From Pomphorhynchus laevis (lineage: Eukaryota; Acanthocephala; Palaeacanthocephala; Echinorhynchida; Pomphorhynchidae), in contig WNNJ02002688.1 of the NCBI GenBank assembly GCA_012934845.2, positions 124,001 to 188,000 of the forward strand: 64,000 nucleotides of DNA, in the 5' to 3' direction. The translations under genes and the position numbers were made by a program. The notes under the pieces are model-generated. The model ran no database searches, was not told the DNA's origin, and worked only from the letters and a program-made list of their open reading frames with translations. Position 1 is the stretch's first letter. Each line of letters begins with the position of its first letter. This document shows, piece by piece, positions 1 through 12,500 of the stretch.

Positions 1-449
1 TCAGCTGTAGGTGAAGTGCATCAGTTTTATCAGCAGAATAGTCATCAACTTGCTGTGGCTGTTTTTCTTAATTTTTCTGCTGCATTTGACCGCATCTCCA
101 TTCTCTTTGTTATCTCTTCTCTCAGGTCCCTTGGGTTGCCTGCGAGAATTGTTAACAGGGTGGAGATATTACTGTATACCAAGCGGTTTTATAATGAAGA
201 AGATCCTTGATTCGCGTCAGTTTTATCTTATTACGGGTGTACCTCATGGTTCCACTCTTTCTCTAATCTTATATCTTGCTGTTTCCGTTGTGCTCTTTAA
301 AATATTTAAACGCGAACAACGTCTAGTGGAATACGGTGATGATACCACATCTCTCTTCTCTGGATGCAGGTGCAAATACGTAATCTCGGACATCAACCGT
401 TTCTTTTTAAGATTTAAAGACCAGTTTCTTAAGTCCAATATTATTTGAA
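1..449 (+). pseudogene. Jockey-like LINE ORF2 fragment (reverse transcriptase)
   Basis: Fragment of the RT domain of the same LINE family that is intact at 35954-38413. The translation shows the RT motif-A region FLNFSAAFDRIS (intact copy: FLDFSAAFDRIS, so the catalytic Asp is Asn here), then RSLGLPARIVNRVEILLYTKRFY. A frameshift and stop near position 210 are followed by the degraded active-site region, YGDDTT, where the intact copy has YADDTT. The fragment begins at the window edge and similarity stops near 449. It is dead sequence, oriented plus. Confidence 0.85.
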
Positions 450-713
450 ACTTCGCTATGATGATCGACTATGAACAAATTAGAGAGATTTTTGATATGC
501 TCAGAATTTCGGACATTACAGTTGCAGGTTGATGGCAGATGCTTTCAGGTATTGTAGCATAATTTGTATATATTTATATACATAAAATATGTATACATAT
601 TTTTACGACTGGTATTTGTTTCAAAAATTAATTTAAAATAGTTGATAATGATCCATTATTGATATATAATTATTAGAGCTGGATCAAACAAAGAAGGAAA
701 ACTTTATTTGACA

Positions 714-741
714 TTTCGATAACCTCTGTTAGCTTCTTCAG
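714..741 (-). ncRNA. Hammerhead-like core motif (minus arm)
   Basis: Reverse-strand partner of 764-791 in the same palindrome: CTGAAGA, AGCTAAC-AGAG-GTTATC, GAAA. The stem has one changed base (GTTATC for GTTAGC). Confidence 0.35.
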
Positions 742-763
742 AAAATCACTGCAGATTAATTTT

Positions 764-791
764 CTGAAGATGCTAACAGAGGTTAGCGAAA
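764..791 (+). ncRNA. Hammerhead-like core motif (plus arm)
   Basis: CTGAAGA, one T, then a six-base-pair stem (GCTAAC/GTTAGC, loop AGAG), then GAAA. Same architecture as motifs at 2202, 3655, 12987, 20602 and 26758. An extra T between CTGAAGA and the stem departs from the canonical hammerhead, and no convincing stem I is visible. Assignment as a ribozyme is inference. Confidence 0.4.
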
Positions 792-1189
792 TATCTAATA
801 AAATTTTCCTTCCTTCTTTGATCCAGCTCCAATAAAGGTTCCATTAGCATCATTTAAGATATTCGGACTTTAATAATTAAAATTTAATTAATTTTTGTAA
901 ATCTAAATAGGAAAATAGATGTGTGTATAATAGTTAACACCCTATTTAACGTGAACGTGGATTAACAATTATGAATGTGGATTAAGAGGGAATGATAGGA
1001 ACGCAGCGATAGAGAGTGGAACAACATCTGGGTTCTCCTCTGCTACTACCTATGCGTATTCAGTAACTACAAACAGACTTACAAGTACATCATATGATAT
1101 ATTAGAGCATGAGTCTCCGTTGTGGTGTGCAATCAACGGTATACGGCAGCGAATTGTCAATATTGAAAGGTATAATAACGATTATCGTT

Positions 1190-1560
1190 GTATGGTACTT
1201 TACTCTAACACTCGCAGTCTTCTAAACAAGATCGATAAGCTAGGGTCAAGGGTATAACTAATCCTTTGTTGTTTGCGTTTACTGATTATTGGCTAGATTC
1301 TGATAATACTGATAGCGAGGTTGAATTGTCTAACTACATATGTTATCGTGCCGATCGTTGCGGTCGGAAAAGTGGTGGAGTAATACTTTGCATACATTGC
1401 AGTATTGTGGCGATATTACTTGAAGCGAAATCATCTGATGATGTTGAAGCTTTATGGGCGACTATAACTCTACCCAATCATCAATCGTCGTCGATTTTAT
1501 TTATCGTATGCTACCATTATAATATTATTACACTTATGGAAATGCAGCTATTTGTGTGAA
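1190..1560 (+). pseudogene. CR1/Jockey-type LINE endonuclease fragment
   Basis: Decayed N-terminal endonuclease region of a non-LTR retrotransposon from a family other than the one at position 1. Recognisable parts are LYSNTRSLLNKIDKL near 1197 and, in another frame, TDYWLDSDNTDSE followed by RADRCGRKSGGVIL. These match the usual CR1/Jockey layout of N-x-R-S-L...TETWLDS...DR...GGGV. The fragment is interrupted at 1559 by the LINE tail inserted at 1580-1960. Frameshifted and non-functional. Confidence 0.7.
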
Positions 1561-1579
1561 TTTTCTTTGAAGGAAATTT

Positions 1580-1960
1580 TCTCTGCATCTGTCATTGAAT
1601 GGGATAACCCAAGTGCGCCTCTGGGGTACTTGGGCTATCTCGGGATTAGTCTTCTTCTCACGAGGACGTCCCCCAGAACAAAGACTAAGGTTTCTCAAGC
1701 TCCTCATCTCGAAATTACCAACCAAAGTCCGCCTTGACTGGACTCTTAGGTGTGTGAGAGACCATGAATGGTTCAGTCAGAGGGCGGCGCACTGGTGCGG
1801 CCGAGGGGCTCAGATCCCTCTGGACCTGAGGCCGTGAATATAAGTTGAAGATTTCAAAATACACGTCGTGAACAGCTTCTATTTAAAGTTGTCTTTTGCA
1901 TGTTTTTGTTTCTTAAGTTTTTATCAGTTATATAGTTATTAATAAAACCCTTATTATTAT
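1580..1960 (+). mobile_element. 5'-truncated Jockey-like LINE tail with target-site duplication
   Basis: The last ~80 codons of ORF2 (VRLWGTWAISGLVFFSRGR ... IPLDLRP, stop near 1837) plus 3'UTR of the family intact at 35954-38413. The insertion is bracketed by near-identical 21-bp direct repeats at 1559-1579 and 1961-1981 (gaattttctYtgaaggaaatt, one mismatch). It ends in a TTATTATTAT-type tail. This is the signature of a target-primed, 5'-truncated LINE insertion. Confidence 0.85.
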
Positions 1961-2201
1961 GAATTTTCTCTGAAGGAAATTAATAATCTTTAAAACGAAT
2001 AATTTCACACTTGGTCGATTAATGAATGATGATTAATCTATTTATTTTGTAAATTATTTTGCCCATCGCCAATTGGCGGCAGAGGAAAATGTAATATTAA
2101 TAAATGTAATATTTATAAATATTAATCTATTTATTCATGTAATTAATAAATATTTAATTAATAAACTTTATGTAATTTTTTCATTTTTTTGTTTCCAATT
2201 T

Positions 2202-2229
2202 CTGAAGATGCTAGTAGTTACTAGCGAAA
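2202..2229 (+). ncRNA. Hammerhead-like core motif, solitary
   Basis: CTGAAGA, T, GCTAGT-AGTT-ACTAGC, GAAA. Six-base-pair stem with different bases from the copies at 764 and 3655 but fully paired. Not part of an obvious palindrome. Confidence 0.4.
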
Positions 2230-2523
2230 TATAATTTTGTTGACTTTCAATTACACCTGATCGTCCCAGAATATTTAAAATATAGATCAAGATGGATCTA
2301 CATTAATATATTAATATATTAATATTAATCTTCTATCAATATAAGATAATAATAATTAATAATAATTAATTAATTAATAATTAATTCCAAATTTATGCCA
2401 GCAATAGAGAAAATATTGATTGTATAACAAAACAACTTTATAACAATGCATTGAAATTGTAACAAAAATAACACTAAATAAATGAAAATTATGAGAAGTC
2501 ACTTTCTTGTGTACGCTAATTTT

Positions 2524-2531
2524 TTTATTTT
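2524..2531 (-). terminator. Possible polyadenylation signal of pyruvate carboxylase
   Basis: AATAAA on the minus strand about 285 nt beyond the pyruvate carboxylase stop codon. Such hexamers are common in this AT-rich DNA, so the assignment is weak. Confidence 0.25.
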
Positions 2532-2813
2532 ATGTTTAGACAAATTTTCGCACACCATTTATAGTATTTTATAATAAAATAATCTTATAATATATTAATA
2601 AGATTATATTAATAATAATATATTAATCTTCTATTAATATATTTGCTACCGAAAATAGTCTTATTTAATAGAAATCATAACGTGTAAAAAGGCATGAACT
2701 ACAATTTTTTTAGCAACAACAGAAGAAAATTTTAATTTAATTCGTCGTTAAAATCATTTAATTTAGCAACCGAAATAATAATTTGTATTTCAAAATTACA
2801 TCACTTATAGAAG

Positions 2814-3506
2814 TTAAACTTTGATCTCCACCAATAGATCATCTCCTTCAAGGCCTTGACCCTTAGTTACATGTAATTTTACAACTTTACCCGATACTGG
2901 TGATTTAACTACAGTTTCCATTTTCATGGCACTCAAAACCACAAGTGAATCTCCTTTCTTAACATCTTGGCCTTCCTTAACTTTTATATCAACAACCGTG
3001 CCTGGCATTGGTGCACCAATCGACCCTTCATTACTCTTTATTGCTTTCGGGTGAATTACTTTGCTTGATTTTGATTTTTTGTCTTTGATTCGTATTGGTT
3101 TCACGTTCCCGTTAAGTTCAAAGAATACTTCTTTCTCGTTAGTATCACTGAGCTTACCGATTGCTACTGGTTTTATGATCAGCTTTTTCCCTTCTCTAAG
3201 CTCAGCAACTACTGTACTTTCCATATCAGGGCCAATAAAGAATGTTCTTGTTTCTAGTTTGTCTACCGGACCGTAACGTTGGCGGAATGTAAGGAATTCA
3301 TCGGTAACAGCTGGGAACATTATGGAACTCATTAGATCTTCCTCTGTGATTGAGCTGCCAAATTTGTTCTTCAACTTTGACATTTCTTCTTTAAAGTTTA
3401 TAGGCGGCAGAATCGATCCAGGACGCTCCTTAAATATTGTTCTATCTTTTACAACAATAGATCGAAGAGGTTCCGGATATCCTTGATATGGGTCTCCAAG
3501 AGCCCC
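2814..3506 (-). CDS. PC: PC exon 10 (biotin-carrier domain, stop codon)
   Basis: Encodes [14 protein letters not shown] through the C-terminal biotinyl domain. GAPMPG and [11 protein letters not shown] frame the biotinylated lysine, and the protein ends in VEIKV and TAA. Acceptor GTTTTAAG. Confidence 0.96.
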   Translation of the reverse strand, partial: GALGDPYQGYPEPLRSIVVKDRTIFKERPGSILPPINFKEEMSKLKNKFGSSITEEDLMSSIMFPAVTDEFLTFRQRYGPVDKLETRTFFIGPDMESTVVAELREGKKLIIKPVAIGKLSDTNEKEVFFELNGNVKPIRIKDKKSKSSKVIHPKAIKSNEGSIGAPMPGTVVDIKVKEGQDVKKGDSLVVLSAMKMETVVKSPVSGKVVKLHVTKGQGLEGDDLLVEIKV

Positions 3507-6500
3507 CTTAAAACGACAAAATTTTTAATTATTCAAATAAAAAGTATAAAAAATTAAATTATTAAATTGAAATTCAGTTAAATTAAATTAAAATTAGCAG
3601 CTAAGAAATTCAGTTTGAATTTCTTAGCTGCTAATTAATAACTACTTACAATTGCTGAAGATGATGCCAGCTAGGCATCGAAATATTCAATTCAATAAAT
3701 TTTGCGTTGGTTTTTGCCATCTTTCTTCTAATTTAAATGCTATTACACCGTCGCAATCCTCATTCAAATTCAATTTATTGTAATAACTGATTATTGTCCG
3801 ATAACTGAGTCTACGTATGTTAAATATATATAAATTAAAAATATAAATAATTAATTATAAATAATAAATAATTATATAAAATTTTTAACAATTTATATTA
3901 ATATAACGATAAAATTAATAATTAAAATTTAAAATAAAAATCAATTAATTAAGTTAATTAATAAATCAATTACTTGAGTACATGCTTATCAAGTATTTCC
4001 TCCGACAAAATTGAATTATCAGGTTTCTTATTCTACAGGTCAATAGTAACTTGTCAGTAGAACAAATCAGCTAACTAAGTCTACGTATTATATACGATAT
4101 ATAAATTAAAAATAAAGATAAATAATCAATAGTTATATAATATGTTATACAATATATATTTATATAACGATATAATTTAAAATTAAAATTAAAAATAAAT
4201 ATCAATTTTTATGAACTGACTAATAAATAACAGACGATGTATTCGAATAAGGAATTGTTAACTGAACTATGGAAAAACACTGTTTATTTAAATCCGCTAC
4301 CTAAACAACTTTTACAGAGAGTTATAAAATTTCGCCTTAATGTTCTTTCGCCTTTATGTGCTACCTGCAAATGTTCTTTACAGGTAATACCTCACAAAAT
4401 TATTGGCAAAATTGACATTGTAATCAAAGAATGTAGAAAAATTTAAGTCAAAATACGGAAGAACAAAAAACCAAATAAATTAAATCAGTTACTCGCTTTA
4501 TAGCAGCCTATATCAATTAGCGATAGGCTTGGTGAGTGTTCAAAAAAGAAAAATTTAATAAAATATTAACATTTAATATTAATAATATAGTATTAAATAA
4601 TTATATAATTATAATAATTTATTATAACTATTATATTGTTATAATAAATCATATATAATATAATATAATAATTATATTATTATATAATTATATATAATTA
4701 TATAAAATTATATAATTTTGAGAAATAATGCAAAACTGCGCATATCTAATAATTTTCTTAAATAAAATTGTTTTAATTAAAATTTGTAAAGGTTGGAGTT
4801 AGATAATATTCTGAATCCAAACATCCACTTTTCTTTAATAGTTGTCGTAGATCAGGGATTGTGAGACAGACTAAAAAACTAACTGATTAAAACTGATCAC
4901 GTCTATAATATTCCAATAACATTGAATTAATTATATATTTTATATATATTTTTATTAATAAAAATAAAAAGTTAAATTTTAAAATAAAAAATGATCTATT
5001 AAATTTTAAAAATTAAATATCATTTTATTAATAAAATAAAAAGTTAATAATTATTAATTGTATTAATGATAAATTGTACTTATTAGATTGAATTTATTCA
5101 ATTAATGAAATTATAACCAATTTTATTAAAAAATTGTTAGCATTTCAAAAATCGCAAAATTACCTGGAAGAATTCAATGACAGATTCTGGCAATGATAAT
5201 TCCGCAGCTTGTTTGATAACATCATCTGCGCATAGGTTATTTTGCACCATAAACTGAGCCAAATCACCAACAACTTTTGATGAAGGTGTTACTTTTACTA
5301 TATCACCAAGCAATGCGTTGGCTTCAGCATACTTTTGTTTCACCTCTTCAAACTGTGATCCCAAACCAAGGCTGAATGCCTGGAATTGAAGATTTGTATA
5401 CTGTCCACCGGGTATCTCATTGACATAAACATCAGAATTACCGCTTCTCATTGATACTGTTGCTTCAAATGGTCCGTATAGAGTACGTGTTTGCTCCCAG
5501 TAAGCAGAGTATCGATTAATGTCTGACAGTTTCAAACCAATATCATATTTGGTATTGGTGAATGACGAAACAAGTGCACCCATACTTGGTTGACTAGTCA
5601 GACCTGACATTGAATCAACTGCTACGTCAACAACGTCAGCACCGCTCTTAATAGCTGCAATCCAGTTAGCAACACCTGTTCCAGCTGTATCGTGAGTATG
5701 CATATGTATTGGTACATCTGGGAATTTTTGTCTAAGTGCGTCAACCAACATCTCAGTCGCCTGTGGTCTGAGAAGTCCGGCCATGTCCTTTACAGCTAAT
5801 ATGTGAGTACCTGCTTTGACAAGGTCATTGGCAAAATTCACATAGTAATCAAGATTGTATTTCCGTTTGTTGGGATCTGATACATCGCCTGTATAGCATA
5901 TGGATCCTTCAATCACGCCTCCTGCTTTCCCGACAGCTTCCATTCCGATTACCATGTTGGGTAAGTAATTTAATGAATCAAATATTCTAAACACATCTAC
6001 TTCATTTTTCACGGCCAGTTCACAAAATTTGTATACTGCATTATCTGGATAGTTCTTGTATCCAACTGCGCTGGACCCACGCAATAGCATTTGAAATGGT
6101 ATATTTGGTATTCGTTTACGCATTTCTCTTGCTCTTTCCCACGGGCATTCGTGTAAGAATCTCATAGACACATCAAAAGTTGCACCTCCCCAGTTTTCCA
6201 TACTGAAGAATTCCGGGAATGTTGATGCAACAAACGGGGAAATTCTCAGAAGATCATAAGTACGCACCCTTGTAGCTAAAAGCGACTGGTGAGCATCTCT
6301 GAATGTTGTATCCATAAGTAGCGGACGTGGATGAGCTCTTACTGCTTTGGCAAATCCTTCTGGTCCTTTCTCTTGAAGCACTTGCTTCCAACCGCGAGGA
6401 GGCTTAGCATGAGCTTGCGGACAATCTGGAATTTCCGGAGTAATCTTAGCCGGCTTCAACGAAGTCCCTAATGGAGTGAGCGAACCATTTATCATTACTT

Positions 6501-9500
6501 CAGCTAGATAATTTAGTAGTTTGTTTGAATCATTTCCTTGCTGATCGACCTTTAGAAGGTCTGGGTACTGTTCAATAAAACCGGTGTTGATACCACCTTT
6601 GCGAAATTCCAAATTTTCAAGAACGTTAATTAAGAATGGTGAATTTGTCTACAAGCAAAGGAAAACTTGTCAATATCTTAAAGGATAATAATTTAACTAA
6701 TAAATAAGCAAACGCCCGCACAATTATGACGAAATATTTAATATCTAATTTTAATGATTGCAATATTGAGCAGCAATATTGTAATCATGTTTCTTCTTAT
6801 TTGGTTATTCACTGATCTTTTTTAGACAAAAAATTTAGAAATTTTAATATTTAGAAATTTTTTGTTATTCACTAAATTGTTTAGACAAAAATTAGAAATT
6901 TTAAATTTAGCAAATTTAAAATTCATGTGACATTGTATTTGCTGATTCTACAATTAATCAATTTTTGAAATAAATAAGAATAATATTAATTATATAAAAT
7001 AATATAAATATTATTATTTTATAATTACTATTTATTATTATTTTAAATGAATTTCTTTTTATTAAAAATACAAAGAAATTTTGCATATTGTTTGAAAAAA
7101 CTAAAGTAGTGTTATATACAGTATATAAAATTGGTTTAAACATTCTTGATTGGTTTAACATTCTTCTGGTTTAAACATTTTTGATTATAAATACATACAA
7201 GATAAAACAAATACACACATAACCGTTGCGCTTGCTACGCTCGCGGATTGAACTTAATCTTTCGATAAAGATTATTGGTTCTTAAATACACAAGCGAGCT
7301 TATTATGTGCCATCAACGAAGCCATACGCCCAGGGTACGTCCCGGGGTGAGCATTTTCTAACTGACATCTTTTGCCAGATGCAAAAGATGTCGGTGTGCG
7401 AAAAACAAAACAGCGTGTGTTAACTGCTGGGCAACTTGTTTCCAAAATACACGTCTAAATATGATGCTTAAGAACTCAGATAACAAGTCAATTGAAAATT
7501 TAAATGGTAATATTTCAGCAATCGATCCATCTATTAAACCGGTTTGCGGTCACATACAGTTCAGAGATTTCAAATTATGAAAAGTTAATCGAAGACATGT
7601 ATATCACGGTAATAAGTTGGGTACCAAATCATATGACGCTCCCGAAATGCACTACCAGCAATCAATTTATCAATCTCCTGACAAAGAAATTCAACGCAGT
7701 CGCGAATCCTAGCTGACATGAACAACGGCCCTTGAACGAAGTTGTAGTTGCCTGGCAATTGATCTTACAATCGATATCATCAAGAAGAATCGGTACGATA
7801 AGAAAGACTCTCCAACGAAGAATTTATAGCTGGAATTTGGGAGAGTACGAAGAACTGTTTGATGAGGCATGCATCTTACAGCATCGAAAGACTAGTGGGA
7901 AATATGCAAAAGATTTCCATCGGATAAGTAAACACAAGCAATTTTCTCGTTTTATGCGAGTTGGCAAAACGAATGCAGCGATAAGAATTCTAAACGACAC
8001 AGAAGATGGCAATGCGGTTTATCATTTCGATTATGTGTATGAAGGTAAACATGTATCTGATATCTTGGCTAAATTACATCCTCTTGCGCAACCAATTTCA
8101 CAAGAGGCAGTATTATCTTTGCCAATAACTAATTGTAAATCCCATCACTTTTATATATATAGTGTAATCGATGGACGTACGATTATCAAGGAATCGTTGA
8201 GGACCCATGGAGGGGCCGGTCCTTCTGGAATAACGGCGATTGCTTTTAGGAGGATGTTAACAGCTTTTGGATCGCATTCGATAAAGTTAGCGGATGTCAT
8301 TGCGAGTTTAGCAGTGCGCATCGCATCTAAATTAATTCCAGCTGAGTCGTTACAGGCATACCTTAACAGCAGAATTGTCGCTTTAAATAAGCACCCGGGT
8401 GTTCGACCTATTGGAGTAGTTGAAGTGTTTCGTCGTGTAATTGACAAAGCCATTCTGAATGTGGCTAAAAGATATTTACGAGCAGTAGCAGGTAATTCGC
8501 GAATGTGTGCGGGACAACCAGGTGGCTTAATGTATGTTATACATACATTAAGCGATCGTTTTCATTCGGACGGGGAATGTAGAGTATTGCCTGTTAAAGA
8601 ATTAGTCAAACTATAATTTCACTCTAACAATTTGCTATTTTAATTAATGCTTTAACAATTTCAACTGAAATTGGGTTTGACGTTATAAAGTAGATGGTGT
8701 AAATAGAAGAGTTTATAATTAAAAATGAAAGTAAGAATCAAGATAAAAATTCTACAGATGATCGTTATGTCCGTATAAATATTTTTGAAATAAAATACTT
8801 GTATCGTTTAAAATATTTGTCTAGATTTGAAAAACGAAAGAATTGAATAATAGAATTAAGACTTTTATCAATTATGAATAAAACGATCAATTTTACAAGC
8901 CCAAATTCAATGTTTTTAATAAATAAACATGTAAGCTTGATAAGCCTGTCAAGTTTTATTTACATAGTGTGTTACCTCAATCTTATTATGATTTTACTAG
9001 AACCAAAAATGAAATATCAAAAATTATACAAGAACTGATCGGGGGATATATTTTTAAATTATTAAAGCCTTAATTAAACGGATTAAATTTGATAATAAAA
9101 ATGATAATGTCTTTGAAGTTTAAATTTAGTTTCGCGAAATTTTTACAAATTTCAACGTTTTTAGCGTTCTTATACTATATATTGTTGGTATATTTCGTTA
9201 TATTTTTACGAATATAGCGTTTTTAAGTATTCAGAATAAAAACAAAAATATTACCTTAACACCGTCTACTTCAAATTCACGTATTACACGAAGCATTCGC
9301 TCGATCGCACCATCAAAATCATTTGCTCTGGTAATGATTTTGCATAGCAAAGAGTCGAAAAACGGGGATACCCGTGCTCGAGTATAAGCAGTAGAGGCAT
9401 CGATTCGAACCCCAAATCCTTCACCACGTTCAAAGCCCTAAACAATTTGTTAATTATAAAAAAAGGAAAGTTGAAATTTTTTTCTTACCTCAAATTAAAA

Positions 9501-12500
9501 TCAATTAAATTTAGTTAAGCATTAATTTAGCACAAATTAAAATCAATAAAACCAATAAATTTCATCTATTTAAATATTTAAGTTCGATACGAAAAATATT
9601 AAAATAACTAAAGTGTGATAATTCATGTAAGGTAGTGGTTCGATATAGTGACGATGTTTTATAAAGCTGAATGACTTGCAGTAAAAAATTCATTTAGGTC
9701 ATATCATTTATTTATGTAAATAGACGAGATTAAAATTAATCTGGTTGTGGCACAATATTATCCTCAAAGGTATCGTTCCTATTATTGATACAGCAGAAGA
9801 CTACTAATCAGTCTGGGTGGGTCTCATTAGCTGCTGACCAAGACCTACATTTCACGTAGTTCCTATTCTTGCTGTATCATGAATAGGAATGATACCTGTG
9901 AGGACAATATTGTGCCACAACCAGAAGAAGTTCAGCTCACAGATGCATTCAAGTTAAATTGAAATAATGTTTAACCAACAAAGAAAAATGACGCTTAAGC
10001 GTCATTTTGACGCTTCATGGGCCGCAACACTATAAAGGTTGAGAACCGCTGGTCTAATAAGCCCGTGGATTAAAATAATCAAAAATAAAATTTATAAAGT
10101 AAATATTTATATTATGAATATTACGATTTATAGCATCAGCAATGTTAACCGTTGGGGTTGCCAAATTACGGGGGAAGTGCATTAAATGGGTCGCAGCACT
10201 ATAAAAGTTGAGAATCGCTTATTTAAGTAGAGTATACATTGAGATAATATTAAAATAATATGTTTGAGTAGTTAATATCTCAATAACCCCATATTCAAAT
10301 GGAGTTATGCTTACACAAATGTTTTACTTCTTGATAAAAAGTAAATTTATTTAAATAAATAAAAATTAACGAAAAACGAATAATCAAAATAAATAAGAAA
10401 TTAATTAAATTAATATAATACAAATTTTTATTAGTTTTAATAAAAAATATTAAAATTAATATTGTAGATTAATAATATTTATTTAAGGAGAGTGAGACTA
10501 TTCCGCGTGAATTTCTTGTCAAACATGTAAGCCAGACGCGAAAGAATGACGAATGCCGTTTCGTCATCACAATGACTCATCAATTACTATTTTATAATAA
10601 TATTTATTATTATTAATTTTAATATTTATTAATATTTATTATTAATATTAATAATTTGTAGATTAATATTTTTATTAATCTACAGATTCTAATATAATAC
10701 ATGTTTATATAATGAATTTAAGTTAAATTCATCATCATTTCAGCGTCAAGTTTCTAGACAAAGCTTATATGTAGCAGCATTTGTAATAATAAAACTGTAG
10801 GTATTATACTATTTTTATCAAAAGCTGTTGTTAGAACCATAAAATATAAAATGTAAATGTTAATGGTTTTGCTGCAAAACGATTTAAATCTGAGAATTTA
10901 CGACTCCATAAATAAATATGACAATAGTGTTACACTCACAGTAATAACTCCAGCGTCTGGTTTAAAATCCTTAGACGGGTCTTCGGTAGTAAGTCGACAT
11001 TGAATTGCGCTACCTATGCATTTTATTTTGTCCTGACTTAATCCAAGACTCGGTAGAGAATGCCCTTCGGCAACTTTTATCTGTGTTTGACAAAGATCAA
11101 CTCTGAAAATTAGTAAGTTAATCACATATAGCTTAGAATTAAAGATGCATAAATGCAAAGTTGAAATTGTCAAAATTAACAAATTTGTCATCTAAATTTG
11201 TAAAAAACTAGCAAATCTCATTCCATTCAAAGATTTTAATATAATTATATAATTATTAAATAATTATTAATATTTTTAATAAAATAATCTTATATGCTTT
11301 AAAATTATTTACTTACCCATAATTTGAACTTCAAAATGCCTAGAATTAACGAGGCGTTCTACAAAAATTGTACTGTTTTGAATGATTTAAAAAAAAGTTT
11401 TTTTTTCTTATGCTAAATAATGAAAAGCTTTAGAGGTTTATTAAAGGGAACTGCTATGTTGTTCAATATATAAAATTATGGTGTTCAATATGAAATTGTT
11501 ATATTTAATCTGTAAAATTATTTAACACGTCAAAAACTGGTTGTCAATTCAAATCAGCTAACTGAGTCTACGTATTTAAATAAATAAAAGTCTAAATAAA
11601 AAATGCTAACCACAATTTAATTCAATAATTATAAATAATTTATAATTTTTAAATAAGATTTAATATAATTTATATCGAATTAAAATTTAAAATTGAAATT
11701 TAAAATAAAATTCAATTTATGGATTGACTTATAAATACCAGACGTTGTATCATAATAATAAGACGTCATCAGGAGGAACTACTATGTAATCAGGTTTTGG
11801 CACCTATTTATCGATCCAACATAGCAGCAGGGTCAAATACGTGCTAAGGACGTATTTCTTCTGATAAAATTTGATTATCTAGTATCTCATTCTAATATAA
11901 AGTATATTATTTATCATTCATAACCATTTTTTGTTAAGAGTTTTAATTTAAAATATTAGACTATCGTATCTTCAATTGTCTTATTTAACATTAAAATATA
12001 TCCTTGGGATATTTAAATTTCGAGATATTAATATTTATTAAGAACATTTCTGATAAGCTAAACTCTTTATTTTTTAACTCTTTATCTTTAATATCATTAT
12101 CTTTATTACGTATATATGTCAATATCGTTTTATTATTAATGATTTGGCACAAAAGAAGCAACTACAATCAAACTGCCTCCACCGAATTTACACAAGCAAG
12201 CGATGTCCAAATCGCTTATTTGGGAATGGCTTTCAATCGATATCTATTTATAATAAAGAACATTCAACTAACCCCGTAATCTCCTCTGAAACTGTATGCT
12301 CAACTTGAAGTCGACAATTAACTTCCATAAAGTAGTGACTACCATCATGATCGACAAGAAATTCCACGGTACCAGCGTTCGAGTATCCAACAGACTTAAC
12401 AATGTTAACAGCGTCATTGTATATAGCATTTCGAATAGATTCTTTCAGATTTGGCGAAGGTGCAATCTCAATAACTTTCTGGTGTCTACGTTGAACAGAG

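Larger units (their letters stand above)
641..835. repeat. Foldback (MITE-like) repeat, copy 1
   Basis: Large imperfect palindrome: agagctggatcaaa near 674 is mirrored by tttgatccagct near 818-828, with matching inner arms. Each arm carries a CTGAAGA...GAAA hairpin motif (714-741 on minus, 764-791 on plus). The left flank (gataatgatccattattgat) recurs at 16443 and, inverted, at 26840. No coding capacity. Confidence 0.8.
1982..2813. other. AT-rich region downstream of pyruvate carboxylase
   Basis: No gene seen. Very AT-rich with simple TTAATA-type runs. It contains one hammerhead-like motif at 2202-2229 and presumably the 3'UTR of the minus-strand pyruvate carboxylase gene in its right part. 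Confidence 0.6.
3507..5163 (-). other. PC intron 9 content
   Basis: No gene. Holds a perfect 20-bp inverted repeat (3593-3635), a hammerhead-like motif (3655-3683), two partial 3' ends of the Penelope-like family (about 3795-4035 and 4040-4235) and AT-rich simple sequence. Confidence 0.7.
9438..10939 (-). other. PC intron 7 content
   Basis: No gene. Contains a foldback element (9741-9924), two hAT-like terminal fragments (10019-10051 and 10188-10220) and AT-rich simple sequence. Confidence 0.6.
11103..12272 (-). other. PC intron 6 content
   Basis: No gene. Contains a Penelope-like 3' end (11545-11960) flanked by AT-rich sequence. Confidence 0.6.

Noticed and set aside
4237-4446. 69-codon plus-strand ORF in PC intron 9
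   Set aside because: Lies across the edge of a Penelope-like 3' fragment and has no known motif.
9408-9425. gattcgaacccc as a tRNA B-box
   Set aside because: It lies inside the coding sequence of PC exon 8 and no tRNA fold surrounds it.
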